Shown: positions 9,551-18,922, numbered from the stretch's first letter. The stretch is DNA of 64,000 bases from [Phormidium] sp. LEGE 05292 (GCF_015207735.1 NZ_JADEWG010000019.1:1-64000), one strand, 5' to 3'. Program-made: numbers and translations. Notes: generated by a model from the letters alone, not told the origin.

Positions 9551-9982
9551 ATGGAATATCAACAGCAAATCCAACAAGTAATAACCACACTCGAAAAAGA
9601 CTTACCCACACTTTTCGAGAAAGACATTTCTTATGATATTTACACCAAAGATATCTACTTTCAAGACCCCGTTAACAAATTCAAAGGCAAACTCAACTAT
9701 CGAATTATCTTTTGGACATTGCGATTTCACGGCAAGCTATTCTTCACCGAACTTTACTTTGATTTGCATGAGGTGAAACAAACCGCAGCAGATATTATTT
9801 TGGCAAACTGGACTGTTAGAGGCAAGTTACGCCTTCCCTGGAAAGCTAACATATTTTTCAATGGTTACTCAACTTACAAATTAACCAAAGAAGGCTTAAT
9901 TTACGAACATATTGACACATGGGATCGTCACCCAAGTGAAATTTTAAAACAGTTTCTCCCTCAAAAAAACAACCCTAATTAA
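9551..9982 (+). CDS. DUF2358 domain protein
   Basis: A 143-residue protein of the DUF2358 family, found in cyanobacteria and plastids. The fold is expected to be NTF2/SnoaL-like. Visible features include ISYDIYTKDIYFQDPVNKFKG near the N-terminus, the LHEVKQTAADIILANWTVRG strand pair and HIDTWDRHPSEILKQF at the end. No catalytic role is established for the family. Start ATG 9551 is the only plausible start. Its downstream end faces the convergent gene at 10011. Confidence 0.85.
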   Translation: MEYQQQIQQVITTLEKDLPTLFEKDISYDIYTKDIYFQDPVNKFKGKLNYRIIFWTLRFHGKLFFTELYFDLHEVKQTAADIILANWTVRGKLRLPWKANIFFNGYSTYKLTKEGLIYEHIDTWDRHPSEILKQFLPQKNNPN

Positions 9983-10010
9983 AAAGGTAAAAGGTCAAGA
10001 GTAAAGGTAA

Positions 10011-11414
10011 TTAATTTTGACTTAAATAACCCTCTCCGTGAATTTGGGGGAAAATCCGATAGGAATTTTCATCTATCATTATCTGACTAGGTGAAGTTTC
10101 TTGTTCCATATTCACTAAATTATATTTGATATCTCCTGTATACAGTGTTAAAATAATCTGAATAACCTCCAGAAAGTTAATTACCCATTGACAATCCTGC
10201 TCTGAGTAATTTCCATAATAATCAACCAATTTTGACATACATAATTCTAAAAAAGTCCGCGAATGAGGAGAAATTAATAATACTTTGAGAAGCAAAATTC
10301 CTAAAGTTAAGGCATTACCTTGGGAAGCAATTAAAACAAACAGCTCGGAGGGTTGATTATTCTTGTCAATAGTCAAATATTCAATCATCCGATTAGCAGT
10401 CCTTAAAATCAAAATATTTTGCAACGCTTGCCGATCTTCATGTTGATAAAGAGCATCTAACTTTTGCGTTAGCTGCATTTTTATAGATTTTACTATCTCG
10501 GCACTTTCTAAAGAAAATATCAGATAATTCAACAAACTTTGTTTAAATTGACGGTAACTTATTCCTTGAGTTTGATTCAAAAAGATAGCTGCTAAATTTA
10601 CATGGCTAAAAGCGCCATTTTTTGCCAGGACTTTCTTAATTAACCGTAAGGCTTCATCACCCAAAGCTGTAGGATTTTTAACCTTGCTCTTACTAGATAA
10701 AGTACGATTAGAATGAACCGTATACATCGCCAGATCAAACTTGTATTTATCTTGCAACTGTTGTGACAATCTTCTCGCAGCTTGGCGTTGTTCTAAAGAA
10801 TTTTCCGAATTAAGATACTGAGGAGTTAGTAAATAAGAAGTATAACGAGATTTCCAGTTTCCTGTTTGCTGACGATCGTATCTTGAAGCAAATAGTTTTA
10901 CTTCTTGATAATCTTGGCTTTTCATAAAATTAATTATCCAACTTCTCAGACTCCGCAGAAATGTGGATGAACCACTATAGTTGAGATGAGGAACAGAAAG
11001 CTTTTCAATTAAAATTTGAGCATATTGATATTTCCTGCTATAAATCCAGGTGTTGAGCAAAATATAAATACAACGTTTCAGAGTATTTCTAAACTCTTGC
11101 TCATTTTGAGATAAAACTATGATCTTCAAAGCTTTTTCAATTTCAAGATTACAGTCAAAACTAGGATTAATAAATAACTTTTCAAATTTTGTTAACACTA
11201 TCTCTGGTGCAGCAGATTTGGCAACATTTAGGAAAAATAGCCAAATTCTCTCTTGTGCAGCAGCAATATGTTTTCCCTGTTTATTGAACTGACTGGGTAA
11301 TTCATCTATCTCGATATTACTTACGGTATTGTCGAAAGAGGGAATTCTAATTACTCTTAACTGGTTAATTTTAGGTTGGGATACAAAACTCTGTGATAGC
11401 ATTGGTAGATCCAT
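10011..11414 (-). CDS. Conserved protein of unknown function, copy A of a duplicated pair
   Basis: A 467-residue protein with no recognised domain. It is alpha-helical in appearance, lacks a signal peptide and membrane segments, and is rich in Leu/Gln/Asn. It is a close paralog of the protein at 12652-14022: long blocks such as LKRCIYILLNTWIYSRKYQY, SQDYQEVKLFASRYDRQQTG and GNALTLGILLLKVLLISP are the same or nearly so. Differences concentrate at the N-terminus and in short patches. The upstream DNA of both copies is also related, and copy A is followed by a broken queE start. This shows that it arose by a segmental duplication. Confidence 0.85.
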   Translation of the reverse strand: MDLPMLSQSFVSQPKINQLRVIRIPSFDNTVSNIEIDELPSQFNKQGKHIAAAQERIWLFFLNVAKSAAPEIVLTKFEKLFINPSFDCNLEIEKALKIIVLSQNEQEFRNTLKRCIYILLNTWIYSRKYQYAQILIEKLSVPHLNYSGSSTFLRSLRSWIINFMKSQDYQEVKLFASRYDRQQTGNWKSRYTSYLLTPQYLNSENSLEQRQAARRLSQQLQDKYKFDLAMYTVHSNRTLSSKSKVKNPTALGDEALRLIKKVLAKNGAFSHVNLAAIFLNQTQGISYRQFKQSLLNYLIFSLESAEIVKSIKMQLTQKLDALYQHEDRQALQNILILRTANRMIEYLTIDKNNQPSELFVLIASQGNALTLGILLLKVLLISPHSRTFLELCMSKLVDYYGNYSEQDCQWVINFLEVIQIILTLYTGDIKYNLVNMEQETSPSQIMIDENSYRIFPQIHGEGYLSQN

Positions 11415-11519
11415 TAATTCTTGATATCAATATACATTTTTCTTTGCTTAGAAAAAATGTTAACCTAACCATAACCTGATTTTTTCGGATATAACTAGAG
11501 GTTTTTATTAATTTTTACA

Positions 11520-11656
11520 GAAAAAATATAATTTTAGGTTGTGTTGTAAAGTTTATATAAATTTTTGCTCAATCTGAATTAATATTTTTACCATGACAGA
11601 TAATTTTTCAAAAGCGCGACTAATTGACTATTTTCCGCTATTCGGGGTGAACGGTG
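11520..11656 (+). pseudogene. Truncated duplicate of the queE leader and 5' end
   Basis: ATG at 11593 begins ATGACAGATAATTTTTCAAA and continues through AAGCGCGACTAATTGA to about 11656. This matches the first ~20 codons of intact queE from its ATG at 14680, except for small indels that break the frame. The preceding ~75 bases (AAAAAATATA...TTAATAT) match 14415-14490 upstream of intact queE. The alpha/beta hydrolase gene then ends at 11680, so the copy stops abruptly. It marks the right end of a duplicated block. Confidence 0.85.
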
Positions 11657-11679
11657 CAACTTAACGCACCATTCCTGTC

Positions 11680-12543
11680 CTATTTTTGCAAAAATTCCCG
11701 CATATATTGATTTACCAACTCCGGCTTTTCTTGCTGTACCCAGTGACTAGCATCAGGAATATATTTAAGTTGAAAATCTTTGACATACGCTTCTGTTCCG
11801 AAAGTGAGTTCCTTACCAAGCGCAGTATCCTTTTCTCCCCAAATCATCAAAGTTGGTACTTCCAAAATACCCCAATTATCATTCAACAATTTCTGTTGAA
11901 AAATATTGCGGTAATAATTCAAACTTGCGGTTAATGCACCACGTTTCGCAGCGGCATCTTTGTAAGCTTCAATATCTGCTTGAGTAAAGGCATTTTTGTC
12001 TACTGCCATGCCAGTAAACAGATTATCAATTATTTGATAATCGAATTGTTGAATTACAATTTCTGGTAGCCAAGGTAACTGAAACAAAAACATATAATAA
12101 CTGCGGAGTAACTGTTGCGGAGTGCGGATACCTTGAGCAAATTTAGCGGGATGGGGAATGTTTAACACAATTAATTTTTCCACCATTTCGGGATAGGCGT
12201 AAGCAAAACACCATGCGATCGCACCACCCCAATCATGACCTACCAACACACATTTATTGTAACCCAATCCCTCAATTATTCCCTTCACATCTTTAATAAA
12301 TTCATCCATCACATAAGCCGATTGATTTGCAGGTTTTTCACTATCATTGTAGCCACGCAAATCAACAGCCACTACCTTACGATCTTTAGCAAATTCGGGA
12401 ATTTGATGTCGCCAAGAATACCAAAATTCAGGAAAACCATGCAACATTAACATCAAGGAACCTTCTCCCTTAGTCACGTAATGTAGCTTCACGCCGTTGC
12501 TGTAGATACGATCGTGCTTCCAAGAATTTTCTGTGCCAAACAT
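11680..12543 (-). CDS. Alpha/beta hydrolase, epoxide hydrolase/haloalkane dehalogenase-like
   Basis: A 287-residue cytosolic alpha/beta hydrolase. The oxyanion-hole motif LMLHGFPEFWYSW, the nucleophile elbow LVGHDWGGAIAW (Asp nucleophile) and the late histidine in DASHWVQQEKPE are visible. Together with the Asp nucleophile these point to the epoxide hydrolase/dehalogenase branch rather than serine esterases. LMIWGEKDTAL supplies the usual acid-residue region. Substrate is unknown. It sits between the two paralogous ~460-residue proteins and may have been captured between them. The ATG at 12543 fits the family start. Confidence 0.9.
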   Translation of the reverse strand: MFGTENSWKHDRIYSNGVKLHYVTKGEGSLMLMLHGFPEFWYSWRHQIPEFAKDRKVVAVDLRGYNDSEKPANQSAYVMDEFIKDVKGIIEGLGYNKCVLVGHDWGGAIAWCFAYAYPEMVEKLIVLNIPHPAKFAQGIRTPQQLLRSYYMFLFQLPWLPEIVIQQFDYQIIDNLFTGMAVDKNAFTQADIEAYKDAAAKRGALTASLNYYRNIFQQKLLNDNWGILEVPTLMIWGEKDTALGKELTFGTEAYVKDFQLKYIPDASHWVQQEKPELVNQYMREFLQK

Positions 12544-12651
12544 CGCTGTCTCCTCAGTTGCTTTCTTTATCTTAACAACCTTGGTAATAATAGCACTATT
12601 TCCTAAAGAAAGCTGTAATCATAGAAATTACTGAAATAACAAAATTAACAA

Positions 12652-14022
12652 CTAAATTTGACTTAAAATACTTTCTCCATAAATTTGAGGAAAAATGCGA
12701 TAGCAATTTTCATCTATCATTGTATGGCTAGGTGAAGTTTCTCGCTCCATATTAACTAAATTATATTTCACATTTTCTGTATACAGCGTTAAAATAATCT
12801 GACTAACCTCCAGAAAGTTAATTACCCATTGACAATCCTGCTCTGAGTAATTACCATAATAATCAATCAATTTTGACATACATAATTCTAAAAAAGTCCG
12901 TGAAGGAGGAGAGATTAATAATACTTTGAGAAGCAAAATTCCTAAAGTTAAGGCATTACCTTGGGAAGCAATTAAAACAAACAGCTCAGAGGGTTGATTA
13001 TTCTTGTCAATAGTTAAATATTCAATCATCCGATTACAAGTTCTCAAAATCAAACCGTTTCGCAACACTTGTTGATCTTCATGTTGATAAAGAGCATCTA
13101 ACTTCTGCGTTAGCTGCATTTTTATAAATTCTACTAAACCTGAATTGTCTAAAGAAAATATTAGATAATTCAGTAAACTTTGTTTAAACTGACTGTAATT
13201 TAGTCCTTGAGTTTGATTCAAAAAAATACTAGCTAAATGTACATGATTAAAAAAGCCAGGGGTTGCCAGAACTTTCTTAATTAACCTTAAAGCTTCGTCA
13301 CCCAAAGCTGTAGGATTTTTAACTTTGTCATTCCAAGATGGAGTAGTATGAGAATGAGCCGTATACATTGCCAGATCGAACTTGTATTTATCTTGCAACT
13401 GTTGTGACAATCTTTTCGCAGCTTGGCGTTGTTCTAAAGAATTTTCCGAATTAAGATACTGAGGAGTTAGTAAATAAGAAGTATAACGAGATTTCCAGTT
13501 TCCTGTTTGCTGACGATCGTATCTTGAAGCAAATAGTTTTACTTCTTGATAATCTTGGCTTTTCATAAAATTCATCATCCGGCTTCTCAGACTCCGCAGA
13601 AATGTAGATGCACCACAATAACTGAGATGAGCAACGGAAAGTTTTTCAATTAAAATTTGAGCATATTGGTATTTTCTGCTATAAATCCAGGTGTTGAGCA
13701 AAATATAAATACAGCGTTTGAGAGTATTTCTAAACTCTGGCTCATTTTGAGATAAAACTATGATCTTCAGAGCTCTTTCAATGTCAGAATTAGACAAAAA
13801 ACTAGGATTAATAAATAAGTTTTCAAATTCTGTTAATACCAGCTCTGGCACAGTAGATTTGGTAAGATTGAGGAAAAATTGCCAAATTTCCTCTTGTGCA
13901 GCAGCAATATGTTTTCCCTGTTTATTTGACTGACTGGGAAATTCATCTAACTCGATATGACTTACGGCATTATCGAAAGAGTGGGTAGTTTTAGTTTGAG
14001 ATACAAAAGTTTGAGGTGGCAT
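12652..14022 (-). CDS. Conserved protein of unknown function, copy B of a duplicated pair
   Basis: A 456-residue paralog of the protein at 10011-11414, with almost identical central and C-terminal blocks (for example LTPQYLNSENSLEQRQAA and NRMIEYLTIDKNNQPSELF). It is shorter at the N-terminus by about 11 residues (PPQTFVSQTKTTHSFDNAV). No domain, signal peptide or membrane segment is recognised. It is divergent from intact queE 650 bp away, the arrangement that copy A shares with the queE remnant. This copy therefore probably keeps the ancestral context. Confidence 0.85.
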   Translation of the reverse strand: MPPQTFVSQTKTTHSFDNAVSHIELDEFPSQSNKQGKHIAAAQEEIWQFFLNLTKSTVPELVLTEFENLFINPSFLSNSDIERALKIIVLSQNEPEFRNTLKRCIYILLNTWIYSRKYQYAQILIEKLSVAHLSYCGASTFLRSLRSRMMNFMKSQDYQEVKLFASRYDRQQTGNWKSRYTSYLLTPQYLNSENSLEQRQAAKRLSQQLQDKYKFDLAMYTAHSHTTPSWNDKVKNPTALGDEALRLIKKVLATPGFFNHVHLASIFLNQTQGLNYSQFKQSLLNYLIFSLDNSGLVEFIKMQLTQKLDALYQHEDQQVLRNGLILRTCNRMIEYLTIDKNNQPSELFVLIASQGNALTLGILLLKVLLISPPSRTFLELCMSKLIDYYGNYSEQDCQWVINFLEVSQIILTLYTENVKYNLVNMERETSPSHTMIDENCYRIFPQIYGESILSQI

Positions 14023-14667
14023 TGGTAGATGGATTAACTCATAATGTTAATTTACTGTTTTTTCTCTACTAAATAGGTGATTGAACGCTGCAATTAATGA
14101 TGATAGTAGTCTAAGTGTTTAGTGAGAGTAAATACTTAAGTTTTGTGATGCCAATCACTAGGTAGAGATTTTGAATTAATATTAAGTAACACGAAACAAA
14201 TGAGTAGAGTACGATCGCCATAAATTACCAGATTCACAACATTTAGCACCCTGTGAACGGAAAAACACGAGTTTTCCTTTATACTTGAAAGGCTATTCTA
14301 CTCTTTCAAAAGATGCACCTGGACAGAAACAGAAATACATACCCTTGGGGTATTGCTTAAGTTAAGAATAAACTGACTCCCCGGTTCTGGCTAGGGTTTC
14401 TCAGTAATCTTAACTAAAAAAATATACTTTGATGTTACTTTGTAAGCTTGATATAAATTTATTGTACAATTAAAGTTAATATAAGAAAATACCGATCGGT
14501 TTAATTTATTCTTAAATTTTATTGGTTTAAAATAAATAAATTTATATAAATTCACCTACTCTCGATAATTAATTCAGTCAGCTTAAACAAACTTCATCAC
14601 ATCTCCGATAAATTTGGCAATTGAGGAAAACAGCCAGAAAAATAAAAGTTAGTATTGTTCCCAGCAG
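14023..14667. other. Long divergent intergenic region upstream of queE
   Basis: A 645-bp AT-rich region between copy B and queE with no open frame that looks coding. It holds a small hairpin-capable stretch, TTGAAAG...CTTTCAA at about 14285-14310, and CTGACTCCCC...GGGTTTCTCAG at about 14370-14402. The part 14415-14490 is homologous to 11520-11592 upstream of the queE remnant. I see no clear preQ1 riboswitch. The length would allow promoters for both divergent genes or a small RNA, but I cannot show either. Confidence 0.4.
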
Positions 14668-14679
14668 ATGAGACTAAAA

Positions 14680-15453
14680 ATGACCGATAATTTCCCAAAA
14701 GCGCGACTAATTGAATTATTTTCCGCCATTCAGGGCGAAGGACTGAACGTTGGTACACGCCAAATCTTCATCCGCTTTGCCATTTGCGACTTGCGTTGCC
14801 ACTATTGCGATAGCGCCCACACCTGGCAAACACCACCCACCTGTAAAATCGAACAAACACCCGGAAAACGCGATTTCGTCAACTATCCCAATCCCGTCGA
14901 GCTACCATCGTTATTGGACTGGGTAGAAAAGCAAAACCAACTAGGGTTGCATGACAGCATCAGTTTGACTGGTGGTGAACCGTTACTTCACGCAAATTTT
15001 TTAGTTCAATTTCTCCCCCAAGTACGTAATCTCACTGGATTGCCTATCTACTTAGAAACAGGCGGACATCGCCCGGAAGAATTAGCAATGGTTTTACCCT
15101 ATTTAGATTCTGTGGGTATGGATATCAAATTGCCCAGTGTCAGCGGCGAAAATCATTGGTCAGCGCATCAAAAATTTTTAAAATTATGTCATGATGCTAA
15201 ATTGGAAACTTTTGTCAAGCTGATTATTTCCAGTCAAACCGATCCCAAAGAGTTAGAATTAACCGGAGAATTAGTAGCAGCTTGCGACCCAAAAATTCCC
15301 GTATTTCTGCAACCTGTAACGCCTCTTGCTAATCAACCAAGAATATTAGCCCCTGCACCAGATTTGGTGTTAGAATGGCAAGGTTTAATGAAGCGATTTG
15401 TTAAACAAGTGCGGGTAATTCCTCAAACTCATAAAATGATTGGTCAGCTTTGA
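14680..15453 (+). CDS. queE: 7-carboxy-7-deazaguanine synthase
   Basis: Radical SAM enzyme converting 6-carboxy-tetrahydropterin to 7-carboxy-7-deazaguanine on the way to queuosine. The [4Fe-4S]-binding CDLRCHYC motif (CxxxCxxC) is present near residue 35, preceded by LIELFSAIQGEGLNVGTRQIF, the family's opening. SLTGGEPLLH is the SAM-contact GGE motif. The frame is open from ATG 14668, but ATG 14680 is chosen. It gives the usual start MTDNFPKARL, and the duplicated fragment at 11593 begins with the same ATG. This gives 257 residues. A protein with AIM24-like features follows 28 bases later. Confidence 0.95.
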   Translation: MTDNFPKARLIELFSAIQGEGLNVGTRQIFIRFAICDLRCHYCDSAHTWQTPPTCKIEQTPGKRDFVNYPNPVELPSLLDWVEKQNQLGLHDSISLTGGEPLLHANFLVQFLPQVRNLTGLPIYLETGGHRPEELAMVLPYLDSVGMDIKLPSVSGENHWSAHQKFLKLCHDAKLETFVKLIISSQTDPKELELTGELVAACDPKIPVFLQPVTPLANQPRILAPAPDLVLEWQGLMKRFVKQVRVIPQTHKMIGQL

Positions 15454-15481
15454 TTTTTTTTGAATAATTTAAATTTGTGAT

Positions 15482-16210
15482 ATGGAATACCTAGTTAAAG
15501 TTTTGGAACCGACAGATTTGTGGTATCTGCAAAATAACATTAACAAAGAAACTAACAAATATTACCATCCTACGAAAAACATTCCCTTTGCCCAGCAAGT
15601 AGAAATCCATCTGGAAAATTCGGGAGTAATCATTCAAAAAGGCAGTTTACACAGATGTATGGGTAAATTATCTTATGAAATTTACAAAACTGATAACCGT
15701 TTAAGAGATATTTGGGTGGCTTTGACCACAGAAATTGAATATAACGCCCCTGTTTATAAAGGTACTGGTACTGTGCATTTAGAACCGCGACAAAAAGGGA
15801 ATTTTTTGCATTATACACCGATCGCCATTTCCGACCAAGAACAATGGGAATTCGATGATGGTATATTTCAATTCTGCTCCGATAATGTAGTAATTGGAGC
15901 AAAAAGATTGAAGTATCGACAAATGATTGGTTCGAGCGATGGTAAATGGAGAATTGCTGTAAAAGCTTTGCCAAATAAAACAGCCAAAGCTGTAGCTGGA
16001 ACAATTGCACCCGCAAAAGTGGTGGAATTAAACAGAGGTGAAATTTTAATTGCTGATTTTGATATGGTTAAAGGTTACACTAAAGGAATTGTCGAAGATT
16101 ATCGGAAATTGGGGCATTTTGGTAGAGGTGGCGGTGAAGGTTTTGTCTGGGTTTATGAGGGAGAAGGTAAATTATTAGTCACTGAAACCGAGGGAATGGG
16201 ATTAGGTTAA
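15482..16210 (+). CDS. AIM24-like protein (tentative)
   Basis: A 242-residue soluble protein. The C-terminal half shows features of the AIM24/TIGR00266 family of beta-rich proteins: GTGTVHLEPRQKGNFLHYTP, then WEFDDGIFQFCSDNVVIG, and finally GRGGGEGFVWVYEGEGKLLV with the glycine-rich turn typical of the family end. The N-terminal ~70 residues are less typical. No enzymatic motif, signal peptide or membrane segment is visible. The function of bacterial AIM24 homologues is unknown. It lies 28 bases after queE in the same direction, so co-transcription is plausible, but I see no functional link. Confidence 0.6.
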   Translation: MEYLVKVLEPTDLWYLQNNINKETNKYYHPTKNIPFAQQVEIHLENSGVIIQKGSLHRCMGKLSYEIYKTDNRLRDIWVALTTEIEYNAPVYKGTGTVHLEPRQKGNFLHYTPIAISDQEQWEFDDGIFQFCSDNVVIGAKRLKYRQMIGSSDGKWRIAVKALPNKTAKAVAGTIAPAKVVELNRGEILIADFDMVKGYTKGIVEDYRKLGHFGRGGGEGFVWVYEGEGKLLVTETEGMGLG

Positions 16211-16217
16211 TTATATT

Positions 16218-16324
16218 AATACCAATTCTCTATGAAGATGCGCTGTACGGAACCCCTCCCCAAACCCCTCCCCGTCTACGGGGAGGGGCAATGATTAAGC
16301 GCAATTTTACGGAGAATTGGTATA
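16218..16324. repeat. Inverted-repeat element with TACCAATTCTC / GAGAATTGGTA ends
   Basis: Terminal inverted repeats TACCAATTCTC (16220-16230) and GAGAATTGGTA (16312-16322) bracket ~80 bp containing a second hairpin, CCCCTCCCCGTCTACGGGG. The size and ends are those of a small non-autonomous MITE-like element. A related CTCCCCGTTTACGGGGAG core occurs at 62333-62405. Confidence 0.65.
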
Positions 16325-16357
16325 AGATACCCGACTTCTTCAAGAAGTCGGGTATCT
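16325..16357. terminator. Perfect 16-bp hairpin (AGATACCCGACTTCTT arms)
   Basis: AGATACCCGACTTCTT and its exact reverse complement are separated by one base. There is no long T-run on either side, so it is either an atypical terminator between the convergent AIM24-like gene and leuA region, or a dispersed palindrome. ACCCGACTTCTT palindromes are common in cyanobacterial genomes. Confidence 0.5.
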
Positions 16358-16370
16358 GGAGGATATTTGA

Positions 16371-16544
16371 TTACTGAAGATTCAACCAATTAATTACACC
16401 CAAAGAAGTTAGAGTTCCGACAAAGTGAGCTGTGATTCCATTCATGTTTGCTGCTGCTACGAAAATATTTAACGACCTAATAATTCTCGTGGGGTCGTAA
16501 ATTGCTACACCTTGAGGTTGAGCTAAATAATCTTTTGGCTGAAT
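16371..16544 (-). pseudogene. Start-less 57-codon open frame, probable gene remnant
   Basis: Reading the - strand, an open frame runs from just after a TAA (16545-16547) to a TAA at 16371. It encodes segments such as QPKDYLAQPQGVAIYDPTR and NIFVAAANMNGITAHFVGTL. The composition looks like real protein, with an amphipathic and hydrophobic mix and no low complexity. There is no ATG, GTG or TTG at the front; the frame begins ATT CAG. It starts only 8 bases downstream of leuA on the same strand. I do not recognise the family. It could be the 3' end of a decayed gene, or a small gene using a rare ATT start. Confidence 0.4.
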
Positions 16545-16552
16545 TTACTGGT

Positions 16553-18256
16553 TTAGCAGCAAATTAATTCGGGAAAGATTCCTTTAGTTTCCCCATTAAT
16601 TCGCTGATAAGCACGATTTATTGCACTTAAAATTGCTAAGAATGAAGCGGCGACAATGTTGGAGTGAATCCCTACTCCGTAGAGAGAACCGGAAATAAAA
16701 TTACCTCCGATTTCCACAAAAGCGATCGCCTCTGCATTGCTACCTTGAGAAAGCGATCGCTCTTCATAATAATCTACACGCAATCCCAAATTTAAAGCAT
16801 TGAGAAACGCATCAATGGGGCCATTGCCACTACCATTAATAGTTACAAACTTGCCGTTAATTTGTAATGTTGCCGAAATTCTTTGCATTTCTCCGACTAC
16901 ATCGGTTTCAAACAATTGATGAGAGATATATTTAAATGGTGCAGTAGCTTGCAAATATTCGCGATCAAACAACTGTTTTATGTCAGATGAAGACATTTCT
17001 CGACCTTCATTATCCATCACCTGTTGGACTACTTGACTAAACTCTATTTGCAACCTTCTCGGCAAGACTAAATCATAATCTCGTTCCAACAAGAAAGTGA
17101 TTCCACCTTTTCCAGATTGACTATTTACCCGGACAATTGATTCGTAATTTCGACCGACATCAGCAGGATCGATCGGCAGATAAGGAACTTCCCAAATCGC
17201 GTTTTCTGTTCGTGCGGCGAAACCTTTTTTAATAGCATCTTGATGGGAACCAGAAAAAGCTGTAAATACCAAATCTCCCACATAAGGATGACGAGGATGG
17301 ATGGGTAATTGAGTGCAATCTTCGATCGTTCTTGCGACTTGATTAATCTGCGAAAAATCTAAACCAGGATCGATACCTTGGGTGTAAAGATTCAACGCCA
17401 AAGTTACTAAATCAACATTTCCTGTGCGTTCTCCATTACCAAATAAACATCCTTCAACTCTTTGAACACCTGCCATTTGTGCTAATTCTGCTGCCGCAAT
17501 TGCACAACCTCGGTCATTATGAGTATGAACACACAAAATTATGCTATCTCTTCGTGCTAAATTGCGGTGCATCCATTCTACTTGGTCAGCAAAAACATTA
17601 GGTGTTGCTACTTCCACAGTCGCGGGAAGATTAATAATTGCTTGATGCTGAGGTGTGGGTTGCCAAACATCAATTACGGCATCACAAATTTCTTTAGCAA
17701 AGTCTAGTTCTGTGGCGGTAAAAGTTTCCGGTGAATATTGAAAATACCAATCAGTATTCGGTTGTTCTGCGCCTAATTCGTTAAATAATTTAGCTGCTTT
17801 TACTGCTAAGTCGATCGTCTCGCTTTTATTCAACCCGAACACAGTCTGGCGAAATACAGGAGATGTGGCATTATACAAATGTACGATCGCTTTTTTTGCC
17901 CCTGACAAAGCGGCAAATGTCCGGCGAATTAAACTTTCTCTCGCTTGCGTTAATACTTGAATAGTCACATCATCGGGGATTAACTGCTGTTCAATTAAAT
18001 AGCGAATGAAATCAAATTCTGTCTGTGAAGCAGCAGGAAAACCAACTTCAATTTCTTTAAAACCGATATCAATTAACATTTGAAATAAACGCAATTTACG
18101 TTCAATATTCATCGGTTCAATTAATGCTTGGTTGCCATCTCGTAAATCTGTACTCAACCAAATTGGCGGGTTAGTAATCGTTTGGCTGGGCCAAGTGCGA
18201 TCGACTAAACTAATCGGAGCAAAAGGGCGATATTTAGTAGCAGGATTTTTCAACAC
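16553..18256 (-). CDS. leuA: 2-isopropylmalate synthase, type 2 (LeuA2 form)
   Basis: First committed enzyme of leucine biosynthesis, condensing acetyl-CoA with 2-oxoisovalerate. The 567-residue protein has the HMG-CoA-lyase-like TIM barrel motifs [17 protein letters not shown] and [13 protein letters not shown], then the C-terminal LeuA regulatory domain ([16 protein letters not shown]). The opening ([18 protein letters not shown]) and the overall size match the long type-2 form better known from actinobacteria and proteobacteria than the ~530-residue form usual in cyanobacteria. The start is GTG 18256 with AAGGAAG about 8 bases ahead. leuC lies separately at 30419. Leucine feedback is expected through the C-terminal domain. 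Confidence 0.93.
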   Translation of the reverse strand: MLKNPATKYRPFAPISLVDRTWPSQTITNPPIWLSTDLRDGNQALIEPMNIERKLRLFQMLIDIGFKEIEVGFPAASQTEFDFIRYLIEQQLIPDDVTIQVLTQARESLIRRTFAALSGAKKAIVHLYNATSPVFRQTVFGLNKSETIDLAVKAAKLFNELGAEQPNTDWYFQYSPETFTATELDFAKEICDAVIDVWQPTPQHQAIINLPATVEVATPNVFADQVEWMHRNLARRDSIILCVHTHNDRGCAIAAAELAQMAGVQRVEGCLFGNGERTGNVDLVTLALNLYTQGIDPGLDFSQINQVARTIEDCTQLPIHPRHPYVGDLVFTAFSGSHQDAIKKGFAARTENAIWEVPYLPIDPADVGRNYESIVRVNSQSGKGGITFLLERDYDLVLPRRLQIEFSQVVQQVMDNEGREMSSSDIKQLFDREYLQATAPFKYISHQLFETDVVGEMQRISATLQINGKFVTINGSGNGPIDAFLNALNLGLRVDYYEERSLSQGSNAEAIAFVEIGGNFISGSLYGVGIHSNIVAASFLAILSAINRAYQRINGETKGIFPELICC

Positions 18257-18922
18257 GATCGGTTCTTCCTTATTAATTGGGATGACATTAATTGGGATGA
18301 CAGGCAGGATGCCTGTCCTACGGGACTGGGGACTGGCTACATGGTAAAATTAGGGTATAAATATTAGTAATTTCCCCTACTTTCTTAAATTTTCAAGTTA
18401 AATTCACCTGAAATTATTGCTCTATTCGCAACAATTTATTAACCCCAAACTTAGGGATTAATCATGGGAATTAAACTGAAAAAAACCTGAATTAAACTTG
18501 TCAAAATTAGTTGCGCCCCAGGCGCAGCAGCAGCCCCAGCCCCAGTAAAAGGCTAGTAATGCTATGTAGAGATGGCTGCTTAGTAAACATAATTTCAACC
18601 GCAATGACTAAACTTCATCATAACTCCGAAGATTCCGATCGGTCAAGTTGCAGGAATCGCAAAACTTATTAATGCTGAAGTGTTTTCAATTCCCCCTAAC
18701 CCCCTTTGTAAGGGGAAACAGATTCAAAGTCCCCCTTTGTAAGGGGGATTTAGGGGGATCAAACCGACAATATTTGTAATTTGTGTTAATACCAAAATCC
18801 GTAACCCCAAATAAATTATCTGTATATGAAATTAAATCAAATTATTTTGCCCACAAGTCAAAATTTACTAAGTGAGCAAAAATACTTGTATAATACTAAT
18901 TCTAAAGTTTTATTAAGACGGT
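18257..18922. other. Intergenic region between leuA and the GHL10 gene, repeat-rich
   Basis: The gap holds a tandem ATTAATTGGGATGACA duplication (about 18273-18302) and a short palindrome GACAGGCAGGATGCCTGTC at 18299-18317, repeated in inverse orientation at 56094-56115. It also holds a CCCCC/GGGGG hairpin repeat at 18691-18760. No gene is supported. The promoter of the GHL10 gene must lie in the AT-rich last ~120 bases. Confidence 0.5.
18691..18760. repeat. CCCCCTAA / TTAGGGGG hairpin repeat
   Basis: TCCCCCTAACCCCCTTTGTA and its near-inverse TAAGGGGGATTTAGGGGGAT flank GATTCAAAGTCCCCC. The same GATTCAAAGTCCCCCTT core is tandemly amplified at 48591-48789, and the C-rich arm recurs at 63351-63384. 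These are dispersed cyanobacterial repeats. Confidence 0.7.
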
